Shown here piece by piece: positions 35,906 through 43,211 of a stretch of DNA of 64,000 nucleotides. The translations under genes were made by a program, and so were the position numbers. The notes beneath the pieces were generated by a model that saw nothing but the letters and a program-made list of their open reading frames with translations, was not told where the DNA came from and did not search any database. The stretch covers positions 124,001 through 188,000 of the forward strand of contig NZ_ATVL01000010.1 of the NCBI RefSeq assembly GCF_000420705.1, read 5' to 3'. How positions within the stretch are numbered: position 1 is the first letter of the stretch; each line of letters begins with the position of its first letter. This DNA is from Hymenobacter norwichensis DSM 15439 (lineage in GTDB: Bacteria > Bacteroidota > Bacteroidia > Cytophagales > Hymenobacteraceae).

Positions 35906-36412
35906 TTAATGGCACTTGAAATAATCGAAGGGTTCCTGGCAGTCGTCGCACTGGTAGGAGGCTTTGCAGGCGGTGGACCCGAACTGGCTGACTAGGTGCG
36001 TGTGCTCGGACTTGCAGAGGGGGCAGCGCACGGCGGTATCTTGCCCGAACAGGTTGAGCAGGTGGCCGGTGGCGGTACCGTCAACGGGCGGGGCAATGCC
36101 GTATTCCTCCAGCTTTTCGCGGCCGGCCTTGGTCATCCAGTCGGTGGTCCAGGCGGGGCTGAGCTGGTTGTGGATGGTCAGCTGGGTGATGCCCTCGGCC
36201 AGCAGCCGCAGCCGGATGTCAGTGGCAATGGTATTCATGGCCGGGCACCCCGAGTAGGTGGGCGTAATGGTAACGTGCACCGTTTCGCCTTTCAGTTGCA
36301 CGGCGCGCACAATGCCCAGGTCGAGGATGCTCAGCACTGGCACTTCCGGGTCGGAAACCTCTTCCAGAAGCTGCCAGATACGTTCCTCGGTCGGCGCTTG
36401 CGTAGCTACCAT
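35906..36412 (-). CDS. paaD: PaaD, phenylacetyl-CoA epoxidase maturation protein
   Basis: A 168-residue protein of the MIP18/SufT-like family with a C-terminal zinc-ribbon-type cysteine cluster (RCPLCKSE and KASYQCDDCQ). It begins with the DPEVPVLSILDLGIV motif. PaaD is needed to mature the PaaABCE epoxidase. Its start overlaps the end of paaC by seven bases. Confidence 0.94.
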   Translation of the reverse strand: MVATQAPTEERIWQLLEEVSDPEVPVLSILDLGIVRAVQLKGETVHVTITPTYSGCPAMNTIATDIRLRLLAEGITQLTIHNQLSPAWTTDWMTKAGREKLEEYGIAPPVDGTATGHLLNLFGQDTAVRCPLCKSEHTHLVSQFGSTACKASYQCDDCQEPFDYFKCH

Positions 36413-37197
36413 GTCAGGCCCGGATAGGTGCGTTGCATATATTGCAGCTCGGTGAGCAGGTAGCCGAGGTACTCGGTGTGGCGGCCATCTTTGCCGCCTT
36501 TCTGCATGAACACGCCTTGCGGCACGGGCAGCGTAGCTTCGGCAAATACGCGTGCTATGTGAGCTTCCATTTGGGGCAGCATAGCAGTGTAATCAGGCAC
36601 GAGGCCAGCGGCTTGCAGCTCCTTTTCCGTGGGGTTGGGGGTAGTCAGTTCACCGGCGTAGCGCCAGAGGCCGGCTATGGCCTGCTCCACCCGGCGGCGG
36701 CTTTCCTCGGTGCCGTCGCCCAGCCGGATAACCCACTCCGAACTCCACTTCAAATGGTACGCCGCCTCCTTCACCGACTTCTCGGCAATGGCTGCTAGTT
36801 GCGTATCGGGGCCAGCTTGCAGCTGTTGAAGCAAGTGGTAATGGAACGTGTCGTAGATAAACTGCCGCACGATGGTCGCCGCGAAGTCGCCGTTCGGTTG
36901 CTCCACCAACAGCGGATTGCGGTACTCCACGGCGCTGCGCAAATAGGCCAAATCGTCCTCGGTGCGGCCCTGGCCTTCTAGCTCGGCAGCGTACTGGTAG
37001 TAACTGCGGGCTTCGCCCAAAAAGTCCAGCGCAATGTTGGCCAGCGCTAGGTCCTGCTCCAGAATAGGACCGTGCCCGCACCACTCGCTCAGGCGGTGGG
37101 CCAGAATCAAGCTGGTATCGGCTAGCTGCACCACGTAGTGGAACAGCTGAGTTTGGGTTTCGGTGGGAATTGGGGCGGTAGTCAGAGAATCAGCCAT
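36406..37197 (-). CDS. paaC: PaaC, phenylacetyl-CoA epoxidase structural subunit
   Basis: A 263-residue ferritin-like subunit that pairs with PaaA in the epoxidase. The segments DTSLILAHRLSEWCGHGP and EAAYHLKWSSEWVIRLGDG are typical. The frame extends to 37329, but the ATG at 37197 is chosen because it overlaps the paaB stop by one base (TAATG) and gives the normal length. Confidence 0.95.
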   Translation of the reverse strand: MADSLTTAPIPTETQTQLFHYVVQLADTSLILAHRLSEWCGHGPILEQDLALANIALDFLGEARSYYQYAAELEGQGRTEDDLAYLRSAVEYRNPLLVEQPNGDFAATIVRQFIYDTFHYHLLQQLQAGPDTQLAAIAEKSVKEAAYHLKWSSEWVIRLGDGTEESRRRVEQAIAGLWRYAGELTTPNPTEKELQAAGLVPDYTAMLPQMEAHIARVFAEATLPVPQGVFMQKGGKDGRHTEYLGYLLTELQYMQRTYPGLTW

Positions 37198-37484
37198 TAC
37201 ATGTGCTTGATGGAGTCCGGTACCTGGTAGAAGGTCGGGTGGCGGTAGATTTTGTCGTTGGCGGGCTCGTAGAAAGCCGCCGCATCGTCGGGGTTGGAGG
37301 CGTGCACGTGGCCGGACTCCACCACCCAAATGCTCACGCCTTCGAGGCGGCGCGTGTACACGTCGCGGGCGTTTTGGATGGCCATTTCCGCATCGGCGGC
37401 GTGCAAACTGCCCACGTGCTTATGGTCGAGACCTTGCTTGCTGCGGATGAAAACTTCCCACAAAGGCCACTCGGATTGGTTCAT
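37197..37484 (-). CDS. paaB: PaaB, phenylacetyl-CoA epoxidase small subunit
   Basis: A 95-residue protein with the family start WPLWEVFIRSKQGLDHKHVGSLHA and a middle segment (DVYTRRLEGVSIWVV) typical of PaaB, which bridges the PaaAC heterodimers. The upstream in-frame 21 codons are proline-rich repeat sequence, so the ATG at 37484 is preferred. Confidence 0.95.
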   Translation of the reverse strand: MNQSEWPLWEVFIRSKQGLDHKHVGSLHAADAEMAIQNARDVYTRRLEGVSIWVVESGHVHASNPDDAAAFYEPANDKIYRHPTFYQVPDSIKHM

Positions 37485-37492
37485 GTTTTGGT

Positions 37493-37646
37493 AGGGTATG
37501 GGGGTGGGAGGGTAAGAGGGTACGGGTTTAGGAGAGTGCAGAATCAAAGGTTAAAAGCGCGGGGGTGTATCAGGCAAGATGGATGGAAGCGGTTAAAGAA
37601 ATCCTGTTAACTCTTACCCCCACACCCGCCAACTCTCATACCCTAA
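37493..37646. repeat. G-rich/C-rich imperfect inverted repeat in the paaA-paaB gap
   Basis: Left arm near 37493-37525 (TAGGGTATGGGGGTGGGAGG) and right arm near 37611-37646 (complement, imperfect). It fills the 164-base gap between paaA and paaB and is a third type of intergenic palindrome. Confidence 0.65.
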
Positions 37647-37648
37647 CT

Positions 37649-38587
37649 CTATCCTCTTGCCTTTCTTTTCTCGGCGTGGGCCATAGCGGCTTCACGTACC
37701 CAGGCTCCTTCTTCGTGGGCTTTCACGCGGGCACCCAGGCGCTCCTGATTACAGAGGCCGTTGCCCTTTACCACGTTCCAAAACTCCTCCCAGTCCACGT
37801 CGCCGAAATCGTAGCCGTTCTTGGTGTCATTCCACTGCACCTTTTCATCGGGCACGGTCAGGCCCAGGAACTCGGCTTGCGGCACCATCATATCCACAAA
37901 TTTCTGGCGCAGCTCGTCGTTGGTGAACCGCTTGATGCGCCAGTTCATCGACTGCGCCGTGTTTGGCGAATCCGCGTCGGCCGGCCCGAACATCATCAGC
38001 GTAGGCCACCACCAACGGTTGAGGGCTTCTTGCGCCATTGCTTTCTGCGTTGGCGCGCCTTCGCACAGCGTCTGCATAATCTCGAAGCCTTGGCGCTGAT
38101 GGAAGCTTTCCTCCTTACATACCCGCACCATGGCGCGGGCATAGGGGCCGTACGAGGTGCGGCACAGTGGCACTTGGTTGAGAATGGCGGCTCCATCCAC
38201 CAGCCAACCCACGCAGCCCATATCGGCCCAGCTAAGGGTAGGGTAGTTGAAGATGCTGGAATATTTGGCCTTGCCGGAGTGCAGGTCGGCCAGCATTTGG
38301 TCGCGCGAGGCACCCAACGTTTCGGCGGCGCTGTACAGGTACAGGCCGTGGCCCGCTTCGTCCTGCACCTTGGCCAGCAAAATGGATTTGCGCTTCAGCG
38401 AAGGAGCTCGGGTAATCCAGTTGCCTTCGGGCAGCATACCTACCAGCTCGGAGTGCGCGTGCTGCGAAATCTGCCGGATCAGCGTTTTGCGGTAGGCATC
38501 GGGCATCCAATCCTTGGGCTCGATGCGAATGTCCGCGTCAATGCGGGCCTGAAACTGCTCTTCCTGGGTGAGTTCTAACGTTTCCAT
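37649..38587 (-). CDS. paaA: PaaA, catalytic subunit of phenylacetyl-CoA epoxidase
   Basis: A 312-residue di-iron oxygenase subunit (309 in E. coli) that epoxidises the aromatic ring of phenylacetyl-CoA. Iron-ligand motifs are visible as QDEAGHGLYLY and KEESFHQRQGFE. It is the first gene of the operon. No paaE reductase, paaK ligase or paaJ thiolase is present in the window, so these must be supplied elsewhere. Confidence 0.96.
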   Translation of the reverse strand: METLELTQEEQFQARIDADIRIEPKDWMPDAYRKTLIRQISQHAHSELVGMLPEGNWITRAPSLKRKSILLAKVQDEAGHGLYLYSAAETLGASRDQMLADLHSGKAKYSSIFNYPTLSWADMGCVGWLVDGAAILNQVPLCRTSYGPYARAMVRVCKEESFHQRQGFEIMQTLCEGAPTQKAMAQEALNRWWWPTLMMFGPADADSPNTAQSMNWRIKRFTNDELRQKFVDMMVPQAEFLGLTVPDEKVQWNDTKNGYDFGDVDWEEFWNVVKGNGLCNQERLGARVKAHEEGAWVREAAMAHAEKRKARG

Positions 38588-38602
38588 ACCGCTTCAACAA
38601 AG

Positions 38603-38626
38603 TTTAACTAACAAGCGTTAGTTAAA
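38603..38626. promoter_or_regulatory. Palindromic operator upstream of paaA, PaaR-like
   Basis: Perfect 10-base inverted repeat TTTAACTAAC-AAGC-GTTAGTTAAA, centred about 27 bases upstream of the paaA start. Its core CTAACAAGCGTTAG agrees at all but one fixed position with the site reported for the TetR-family PaaR of Thermus (CNAACGNNCGTTNG). A TetR-type repressor released by phenylacetyl-CoA is therefore likely. No TetR gene is in the window. Confidence 0.65.
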
Positions 38627-38720
38627 AGTAAGAAAAATTTACTGACCTTCTCCTTTACGCTTCTGGCTTGAACACAGACATAGTCTGTTAAGGATCCGGT
38701 ACCGCAATAAATCAGGCCAT

Positions 38721-38754
38721 AAAAAAGCCCGCCGAGCATCGGCAGGCTTTTTTT
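38721..38754 (-). terminator. Terminator at the end of the arsR operon
   Basis: Stem AAAAAAGCC-C-GCCGA with complement TCGGC-A-GGCTTTTTTT and a 3-base loop. A/T runs on both sides allow it to work in either direction. It follows the broken arsC gene on the minus strand and protects the paa promoter. Confidence 0.75.
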
Positions 38755-38829
38755 CATTTAGAACGGCAAAGCTGGTTTTAGTAGTCAGCCGAACGGCACC
38801 CAACCCAAATACATAAGCGAAAATATTCG

Positions 38830-39278
38830 CTACGCACTTCCGGCAAACTCTTGCCGCACGAAATTGCGGGCGTAGGCTTTCACCTGGTCGCGGACCAGCC
38901 GGAACTGAGTTAGTATCTGTTCTTCTGTGCCGGTTGCTTTGGCCGGGTCCGGGAAGTCGTGGTGCAGTTTCCGGGCCGTTGCAGGAGACACTGGACAAAC
39001 ATCGTTGGCATGGTCACAGAAGGTAATGACGTAATTGAAAGGCACGGCGGCATACTCTTCTACGTGGTTGCTGGTGTGGTGTGCAGGTGTGCAATATCCA
39101 CACCGTCTTCGCGCATCATCTAGACAGCCCGCGGGTTCAAACCGTGGGTTTCCATACCGGCGCTGTAGACGGTGGTAGCATCGCCAAGCAATTGCGTGAG
39201 GTAGCCGTGGAGAAGCTGGCTGCGGCAGGAGTTGCCAGTGCACAGCACCAGTATATTCTTTTTCTGGGTCGTCGTCAT
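38830..39278 (-). pseudogene. arsC: Broken arsenate reductase (low-molecular-weight phosphatase type)
   Basis: The N-terminal frame starts at 39278 (MTTTQKKNILVLCTGNSCRS, with the CX5R P-loop, C13) and stops at an in-frame TAG at 39120-39122, after GLNPRAV. Beyond it the same frame continues MMREDGVDIAH, but the homologous protein then resumes in a different frame (HHTSNHVEEYAAVPFNYVIT..., FCDHANDVCP with the C-X6-C redox pair) to the end near 38830. Restoring the protein needs both a stop-codon change and a frameshift. It is the last gene of the arsR operon. A sequencing error could explain one lesion but not easily both. Confidence 0.85.
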
Positions 39279-39279
39279 A

Positions 39280-39774
39280 CTAACCAAGTCCAATGATGGT
39301 GCTGCGGCGCTCCAGCAGCAGGGTGTCACGCCATTGGGTGCCCATCTTGCCAATTCGCTCCCGCCGGCCCACCTGCCGGAAGCCCACTGCTGCGTGTAGC
39401 CGAAGGCTGGCTTCGTTTTCGGGGAAGATGCCCGCCTGCAAGGTCCACATGTTGTGTTGCTCCGACTCGTGAATGAGAGCTTCCAGCAGGTGCCGGCCCA
39501 CGCCTTTCCCCCGGGCCGTATCAGCCACATACACGCTCACCTCAGCCACGCCTCCATACACGCAGCGGCTCGACACTGGCGACAGCGCCGCCCAGCCCAC
39601 CACTTGTCCATCGGCCGCAACGGCTACCAATCGGCTATGCGGCAGGTGCGCTTGGTCCCAGTCCACCCAGTTGGGGGCGGCGGTGGCGAAGGTGGCATGG
39701 CCGGTAGCAATACCCGCTTCATAAATGGCGGCGGCGGCAGGCCAGTGTTCGGGCGCGAAAGGCTGCAAGATCAT
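39280..39774 (-). CDS. GNAT N-acetyltransferase, ArsN-like
   Basis: A 164-residue acetyltransferase with the acetyl-CoA loop RGKGVGRHLL and the phosphinothricin acetyltransferase-like pattern (IYEAGIATGHATF, VYVADTARGKGVG, GFRQVGRRERIGK). Members found in ars operons (ArsN) acetylate arsinothricin or related organoarsenicals. It lies between DUF6428 and the broken arsC, one base from the latter. The arsenic role is inferred from context; other amino-acid-like substrates are possible. Confidence 0.85.
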   Translation of the reverse strand: MILQPFAPEHWPAAAAIYEAGIATGHATFATAAPNWVDWDQAHLPHSRLVAVAADGQVVGWAALSPVSSRCVYGGVAEVSVYVADTARGKGVGRHLLEALIHESEQHNMWTLQAGIFPENEASLRLHAAVGFRQVGRRERIGKMGTQWRDTLLLERRSTIIGLG

Positions 39775-39828
39775 AACACACAGAACAATATGGTGTGAAC
39801 GAACAAGTAAAATGTAGGTAAAAACCAG

Positions 39829-40287
39829 CTAACAGCACCCGCCCCCAGGTGTGCAGCGGGCTATCTGCAACTGCGGTAGCTCAATTTGGTGGGCCGGAAT
39901 GCCGCAGGCGTCCTGGGCTAGGCAGGCCGTTTGCTTGGATGTTAAAACGAAATCCGTGCCGTCGAAGGTCAAGCCGAACTTGCCGATGGTGGCCTGCTGG
40001 TATTCCACCTCAATGTCGAGGTCGTTGGGGCCCAGAATCTTGTCGGAGAGCTTCAGGATGTGCAGAAACTTCTCGGGCGCCAAGCGGTGGTCGTAGTCGC
40101 CGGCTTCCCAGAGCTGGAAGTTGGCCACGGTTTCTTGGCGCTCTACGCCGCCACAGTCAATAAAATGCTTGCTCACAAGGCCCACTTCCGTTACGTGGAA
40201 ATGCGCTGGCAGATAGGTACCATCGGGCAGCCGGAAAGTAACTGTATCCAGCCCTTGCAAGGACTGCTTCATCTCAGAAATTCTCAT
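39829..40287 (-). CDS. DUF6428-family protein of the ars operon
   Basis: A 152-residue cytoplasmic protein starting MRISEMKQSLQGLDTVTF, with the segment LPAHFHVTEVGLVSKHFIDCGG and ending CTPGGGCC. Such proteins commonly follow arsR in Bacteroidota, but no reaction is known. The C-terminal double cysteine resembles the tail of the ArsM in this window and may bind arsenic. An upstream TTG (40293) is in frame, but the ATG at 40287 is preferred. Confidence 0.8.
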   Translation of the reverse strand: MRISEMKQSLQGLDTVTFRLPDGTYLPAHFHVTEVGLVSKHFIDCGGVERQETVANFQLWEAGDYDHRLAPEKFLHILKLSDKILGPNDLDIEVEYQQATIGKFGLTFDGTDFVLTSKQTACLAQDACGIPAHQIELPQLQIARCTPGGGCC

Positions 40288-40314
40288 AAGCAAGGAAAGT
40301 AGAAGTGAGAAAAA

Positions 40315-40665
40315 TCAGCAGGCGCACCCAGTATCCGGGCCGCAAGGCTCGTTGGCAGTGGCTTCAACAAAAAAGGCCGTGAACTGCTGATGTACCTGTT
40401 GAAGTAGCTTGGTATTAAGGCAGTAGCAGACGGTAAGGCCTTCAATCTCGCCTCGAATTAGGTCCAGCGCCTTCAACTCCTGCAAGTGCTGCGAAACGGT
40501 GGTGCGCGACAACGGTAGCTCGGCGGCAATGTCGCCGGAGATGCACGTTCGTTTCGAGGCCAGCAACTGAATAATAGCTACCCGCGCTGGATGCGCCAAC
40601 GCTTTAGCAATGCGGGCCAGCTGTTGCTGTTCTTCAGTGAATGCAGTGGTTTTGGCGTAGGTCAT
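40315..40665 (-). CDS. arsR: ArsR-family arsenic-responsive repressor
   Basis: A 116-residue winged-helix repressor that would leave DNA when arsenite binds. The helix-turn-helix is ELPLSRTTVSQHLQELKALDLI. Cysteines that may bind arsenite are C41, C80, C82 and the C-terminal C108/C114/C116. The frame extends upstream, but the start at 40665 (MTYAKTTAF) is preferred because the operator palindrome lies just upstream and would otherwise be inside the gene. It is the first gene of the operon with DUF6428, GNAT and broken arsC. Confidence 0.92.
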   Translation of the reverse strand: MTYAKTTAFTEEQQQLARIAKALAHPARVAIIQLLASKRTCISGDIAAELPLSRTTVSQHLQELKALDLIRGEIEGLTVCYCLNTKLLQQVHQQFTAFFVEATANEPCGPDTGCAC

Positions 40666-40680
40666 GGGCGCGTTATGCAG

Positions 40681-40702
40681 TATGTCGTAAATATACGACA
40701 TA
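40681..40702. promoter_or_regulatory. ArsR operator
   Basis: Perfect 9-base inverted repeat TATGTCGTA-AATA-TACGACATA ending 16 bases upstream of the arsR start. On the minus strand it also holds TATATTTA, close to the Bacteroidota -7 element TAnnTTTG, so repressor and polymerase would compete. Confidence 0.7.
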
Positions 40703-40795
40703 GAATGACGAGTTGTTTTCCTGTGTGCTTTGCTTGTTGCTGAAAGGGTAAATGGCTGTTCTCCTGAATGGCCTAGGTCAGGCCTATTAAAACGC

Positions 40796-40830
40796 AAACG
40801 CCCGACTGATACAGAACCAGTCGGGCGTTT
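40796..40830 (-). terminator. Terminator of the arsM transcript
   Basis: A 13-base perfect stem (AAACGCCCGACTG at 40796-40808, complement at 40818-40830) with a 9-base loop, 16 bases after the arsM stop. Confidence 0.75.
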
Positions 40831-40845
40831 CAAGGCAGTTATTGC

Positions 40846-41814
40846 TTAGCAGCATCCGCCGCCATCATAATGGTAGGTGGAAGGTGAAACAAAGATGTCG
40901 TTGCGGCCTAGGGCTAGCAGGGCACCAGCGGTTTTGTCGCACACGGCCAGGGGCTGGTTCTGGAGTAATACGTGGCCTTTCTGGTCGTCGAAGTACTCCT
41001 CGCCGCCGTAGTAAATGGCAGTGCGGCCAGTGAAGATGCAAGGGCCATCGGCGGGCATGGGGTCCTTTATGGCGCACACCTCCACACTCTCAATGTATAT
41101 TAGCTCATCGGTGGCGTAGTGCTGGGGCGAAAGCACCCGGTAGGCGCGCCGAGCCCGCACTTCCACCGTGCCAAAGCCTACTGACGTTATCAAATCTAAG
41201 TACTGCTGCAATGGTAATGAGCCGGTGAGGCACAACGCGCGCAGCCGCTCATCGGCACGCAGTTCCTCACTCATCGGTTGCTCGCAGGTGGGGTCCGACA
41301 TCACTAGGCGGCCGTGTGGCTTGAGTGCCCGGTAGGTTTCCTGTAAGGCGCGCTTAAGGTCGTCGAGCTTGAAGATGTTGAACAAACAGTTTTGGGCTGC
41401 CACGTCCACGCTGGCGTCTGCTACCGGCAGGTGCAGCGCGTCGCCAGCTCGCAGGTCCACGTAATCCGAGCTGAACCACTCGTTCTGGGCTTCGGCTTCC
41501 AGCATGTTGGCGCGCGAGGCGTCCAGCATTTCTGGCACTACATCTACCCCGATAACCGCACCCGGCCGGCGGCTGAAATACGCAAATTGCAGTAACTCCA
41601 TGCCGCCGCCCACGCCTACGTAGAGCACGGTGGGGCTGTTAGTTAGGTCGCGCGGGTTCACGGTGCTGCCGCAACCGTAGTTCATGGCCAGCATGCGCTG
41701 CGGTATGCTCAGGCCAGGCAACTGCCACACGGGGTTGGTGGTGCAGCAAAGGCCCACCTGGGGCTCTTGGGCCGCTTGGCGGTAAACGTCGACCGTGGTT
41801 TCGAGGTAACTCAT
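40846..41814 (-). CDS. arsM: ArsM, arsenite S-adenosylmethionine methyltransferase (arsenosugar type)
   Basis: A 322-residue methyltransferase with SAM-binding motif LYVGVGGGMELL (66-71 glycines) and acidic GVDVVPEML. Conserved cysteine positions C23/C24 (GLCCTTNP), C48 (NYGCGS), C143, C177 (DPTCEQP) and C195 fit arsenite binding. The C-terminal GGGCC tail is unusual. Its neighbours (DUF547, AhpD-like, ArsS) mark the arsenosugar-associated ArsM type, which supplies methylated arsenic for ArsS. It is co-directional with the DUF547 gene, 28 bases upstream. Confidence 0.9.
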   Translation of the reverse strand: MSYLETTVDVYRQAAQEPQVGLCCTTNPVWQLPGLSIPQRMLAMNYGCGSTVNPRDLTNSPTVLYVGVGGGMELLQFAYFSRRPGAVIGVDVVPEMLDASRANMLEAEAQNEWFSSDYVDLRAGDALHLPVADASVDVAAQNCLFNIFKLDDLKRALQETYRALKPHGRLVMSDPTCEQPMSEELRADERLRALCLTGSLPLQQYLDLITSVGFGTVEVRARRAYRVLSPQHYATDELIYIESVEVCAIKDPMPADGPCIFTGRTAIYYGGEEYFDDQKGHVLLQNQPLAVCDKTAGALLALGRNDIFVSPSTYHYDGGGCC

Positions 41815-41842
41815 AGATTAGAAGATAGTGCGGCTGAAGGAC

Positions 41843-42652
41843 TTACTGCTTGTTCAGGTTCCAATTGTAGTCAAGGTAACTCACGGTGGCGTTGGCATCC
41901 ATCTTGGTGGTTGAGTATTTGTTCACCCACTGCGCCACCGACTGCCCGTTCTGCGTCCAATCGGCCTTGTACCAGTCGAAATAACTGGAAAGCTGCGCCT
42001 TAGTTTTGCCTACGTTGTTTTTTGCGGGGTTATTTAGAAAGTCCCGCCCCTGGTCGTCGAGCTGCCGGTCGAGCTTGGCGGCGGTGAAAGCCTCGTTGCG
42101 CAGGCGGGGGCAGGAAATGGACGCGCACACCAGCGCAAAATGAATGCGCGGGTCGTTGTATTTCTTGCGCAATATGCCGTGCTCGATATTGTCGAGGCTC
42201 ATTTTCTCGCCACCGATGCTGAAAAACTTGATGGCCCAGGGCGTGGTGACGAAGGGAATCTTGATTTTCGAGCCGATGTCCTTGATACTTGCCACCGGAT
42301 AGTGGTCAAGGATAAGGCGAATGGTATAGGCGTTGTAGGCATTGATCCAGAACGCCATTTGCTCGGGCTTGCTGGCGGTGGTTGCGGGCGGGTTTTTGCT
42401 AAGCTGGTCGAGGTACTGATTGAGCTGCTTCTCGTCGGTTTTGAAGCCCTGGTAATCCACTAGGCCTTTAGTATCGACGTGTTTTTTCAGCAGTTGCTCG
42501 TACGCGCTATGGTCGAGCGGAACACCAACGGCCGGGACTTTGTAGTTAGGTGTGGAAACGAAGTTGAGGTGGCCGGTGCCCAGCGCTAGAGCCGTGAGGG
42601 CGCCGCCGCTCAGAGCCAGCAAGGCCAGCAGAAATTTAGTGGTTGATTTCAT
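41843..42652 (-). CDS. DUF547 exported protein
   Basis: A 269-residue exported protein with signal peptide (FLLALLALSGGALTALA) and a DUF547 domain. Signatures include FWINAYNAYTIRLILDHYPVASIKDIG, LDNIEHGILRKKYNDPRIHFALVCAS and SCPRLRNEAF. Function is not known; DUF547 genes often neighbour arsS. The start at 42652 is preferred over 42682, which lacks a basic signal-peptide head. It is divergent from the AhpD-like gene. Confidence 0.88.
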   Translation of the reverse strand: MKSTTKFLLALLALSGGALTALALGTGHLNFVSTPNYKVPAVGVPLDHSAYEQLLKKHVDTKGLVDYQGFKTDEKQLNQYLDQLSKNPPATTASKPEQMAFWINAYNAYTIRLILDHYPVASIKDIGSKIKIPFVTTPWAIKFFSIGGEKMSLDNIEHGILRKKYNDPRIHFALVCASISCPRLRNEAFTAAKLDRQLDDQGRDFLNNPAKNNVGKTKAQLSSYFDWYKADWTQNGQSVAQWVNKYSTTKMDANATVSYLDYNWNLNKQ

Positions 42653-42837
42653 TGACGGGATATACGGTAAGGCAAGCAACAAAAGACGCAGGTGGCAGCA
42701 AACTTTTACAGCCGATACGTGCGGCCCACTACTAGCGCTGGCTGCGTGGCAGGAGTTGCGGCAAAGGCGCAGATTTTATAGATAACTTCCGCCAAATTCA
42801 TCGGTTTTTCTTTCTCATTCAGTCTTAACCCTACGCC

Positions 42838-43170
42838 ATGTCAACCTACTATAACCCCGCCGACTTAGCCAAATTTGGCAACATCACCGAGTGGCAAGCC
42901 GAAGCTGGCCGGAAGTTTTTCGATTATTACGGCGAGGTGTTCAAGGAGGGCGCCCTCACGGAGCGCGAAAAATCCCTGATTGCGCTGGCCGTAGCCCACG
43001 CCGTACAGTGCCCGTATTGCATTGATGCTTACACCTCCGATTCATTGCAAAAAGGTGCCGACGAAGCCCAGATGATGGAAGCTGTGCACGTAGCTGCAGC
43101 CATCAAAGGCGGCGCGGTGTTGGTGCACGGCGTACAGATGATGAACAAAGCCAAAGAGCTATCCATGTAG
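42838..43170 (+). CDS. AhpD-like protein of the arsenosugar cluster
   Basis: A 110-residue carboxymuconolactone decarboxylase/AhpD-fold protein with the CXXC redox motif QCPYCIDAYTSD (C58 and C61). It matches the arsenosugar biosynthesis-associated peroxidase-like family, always found beside arsS. It probably performs a thiol redox step. It lies 41 bases before arsS on the same strand. Confidence 0.92.
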   Translation: MSTYYNPADLAKFGNITEWQAEAGRKFFDYYGEVFKEGALTEREKSLIALAVAHAVQCPYCIDAYTSDSLQKGADEAQMMEAVHVAAAIKGGAVLVHGVQMMNKAKELSM

Positions 43171-43211
43171 GCCAAGGCCACTAGCCGTGACCCGCGCCGT
43201 TTTTGCCCGTT

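Noticed and set aside
40666..40833. Longer ArsR start
   Set aside because: It would place the operator palindrome and promoter inside the coding region and adds no known domain.
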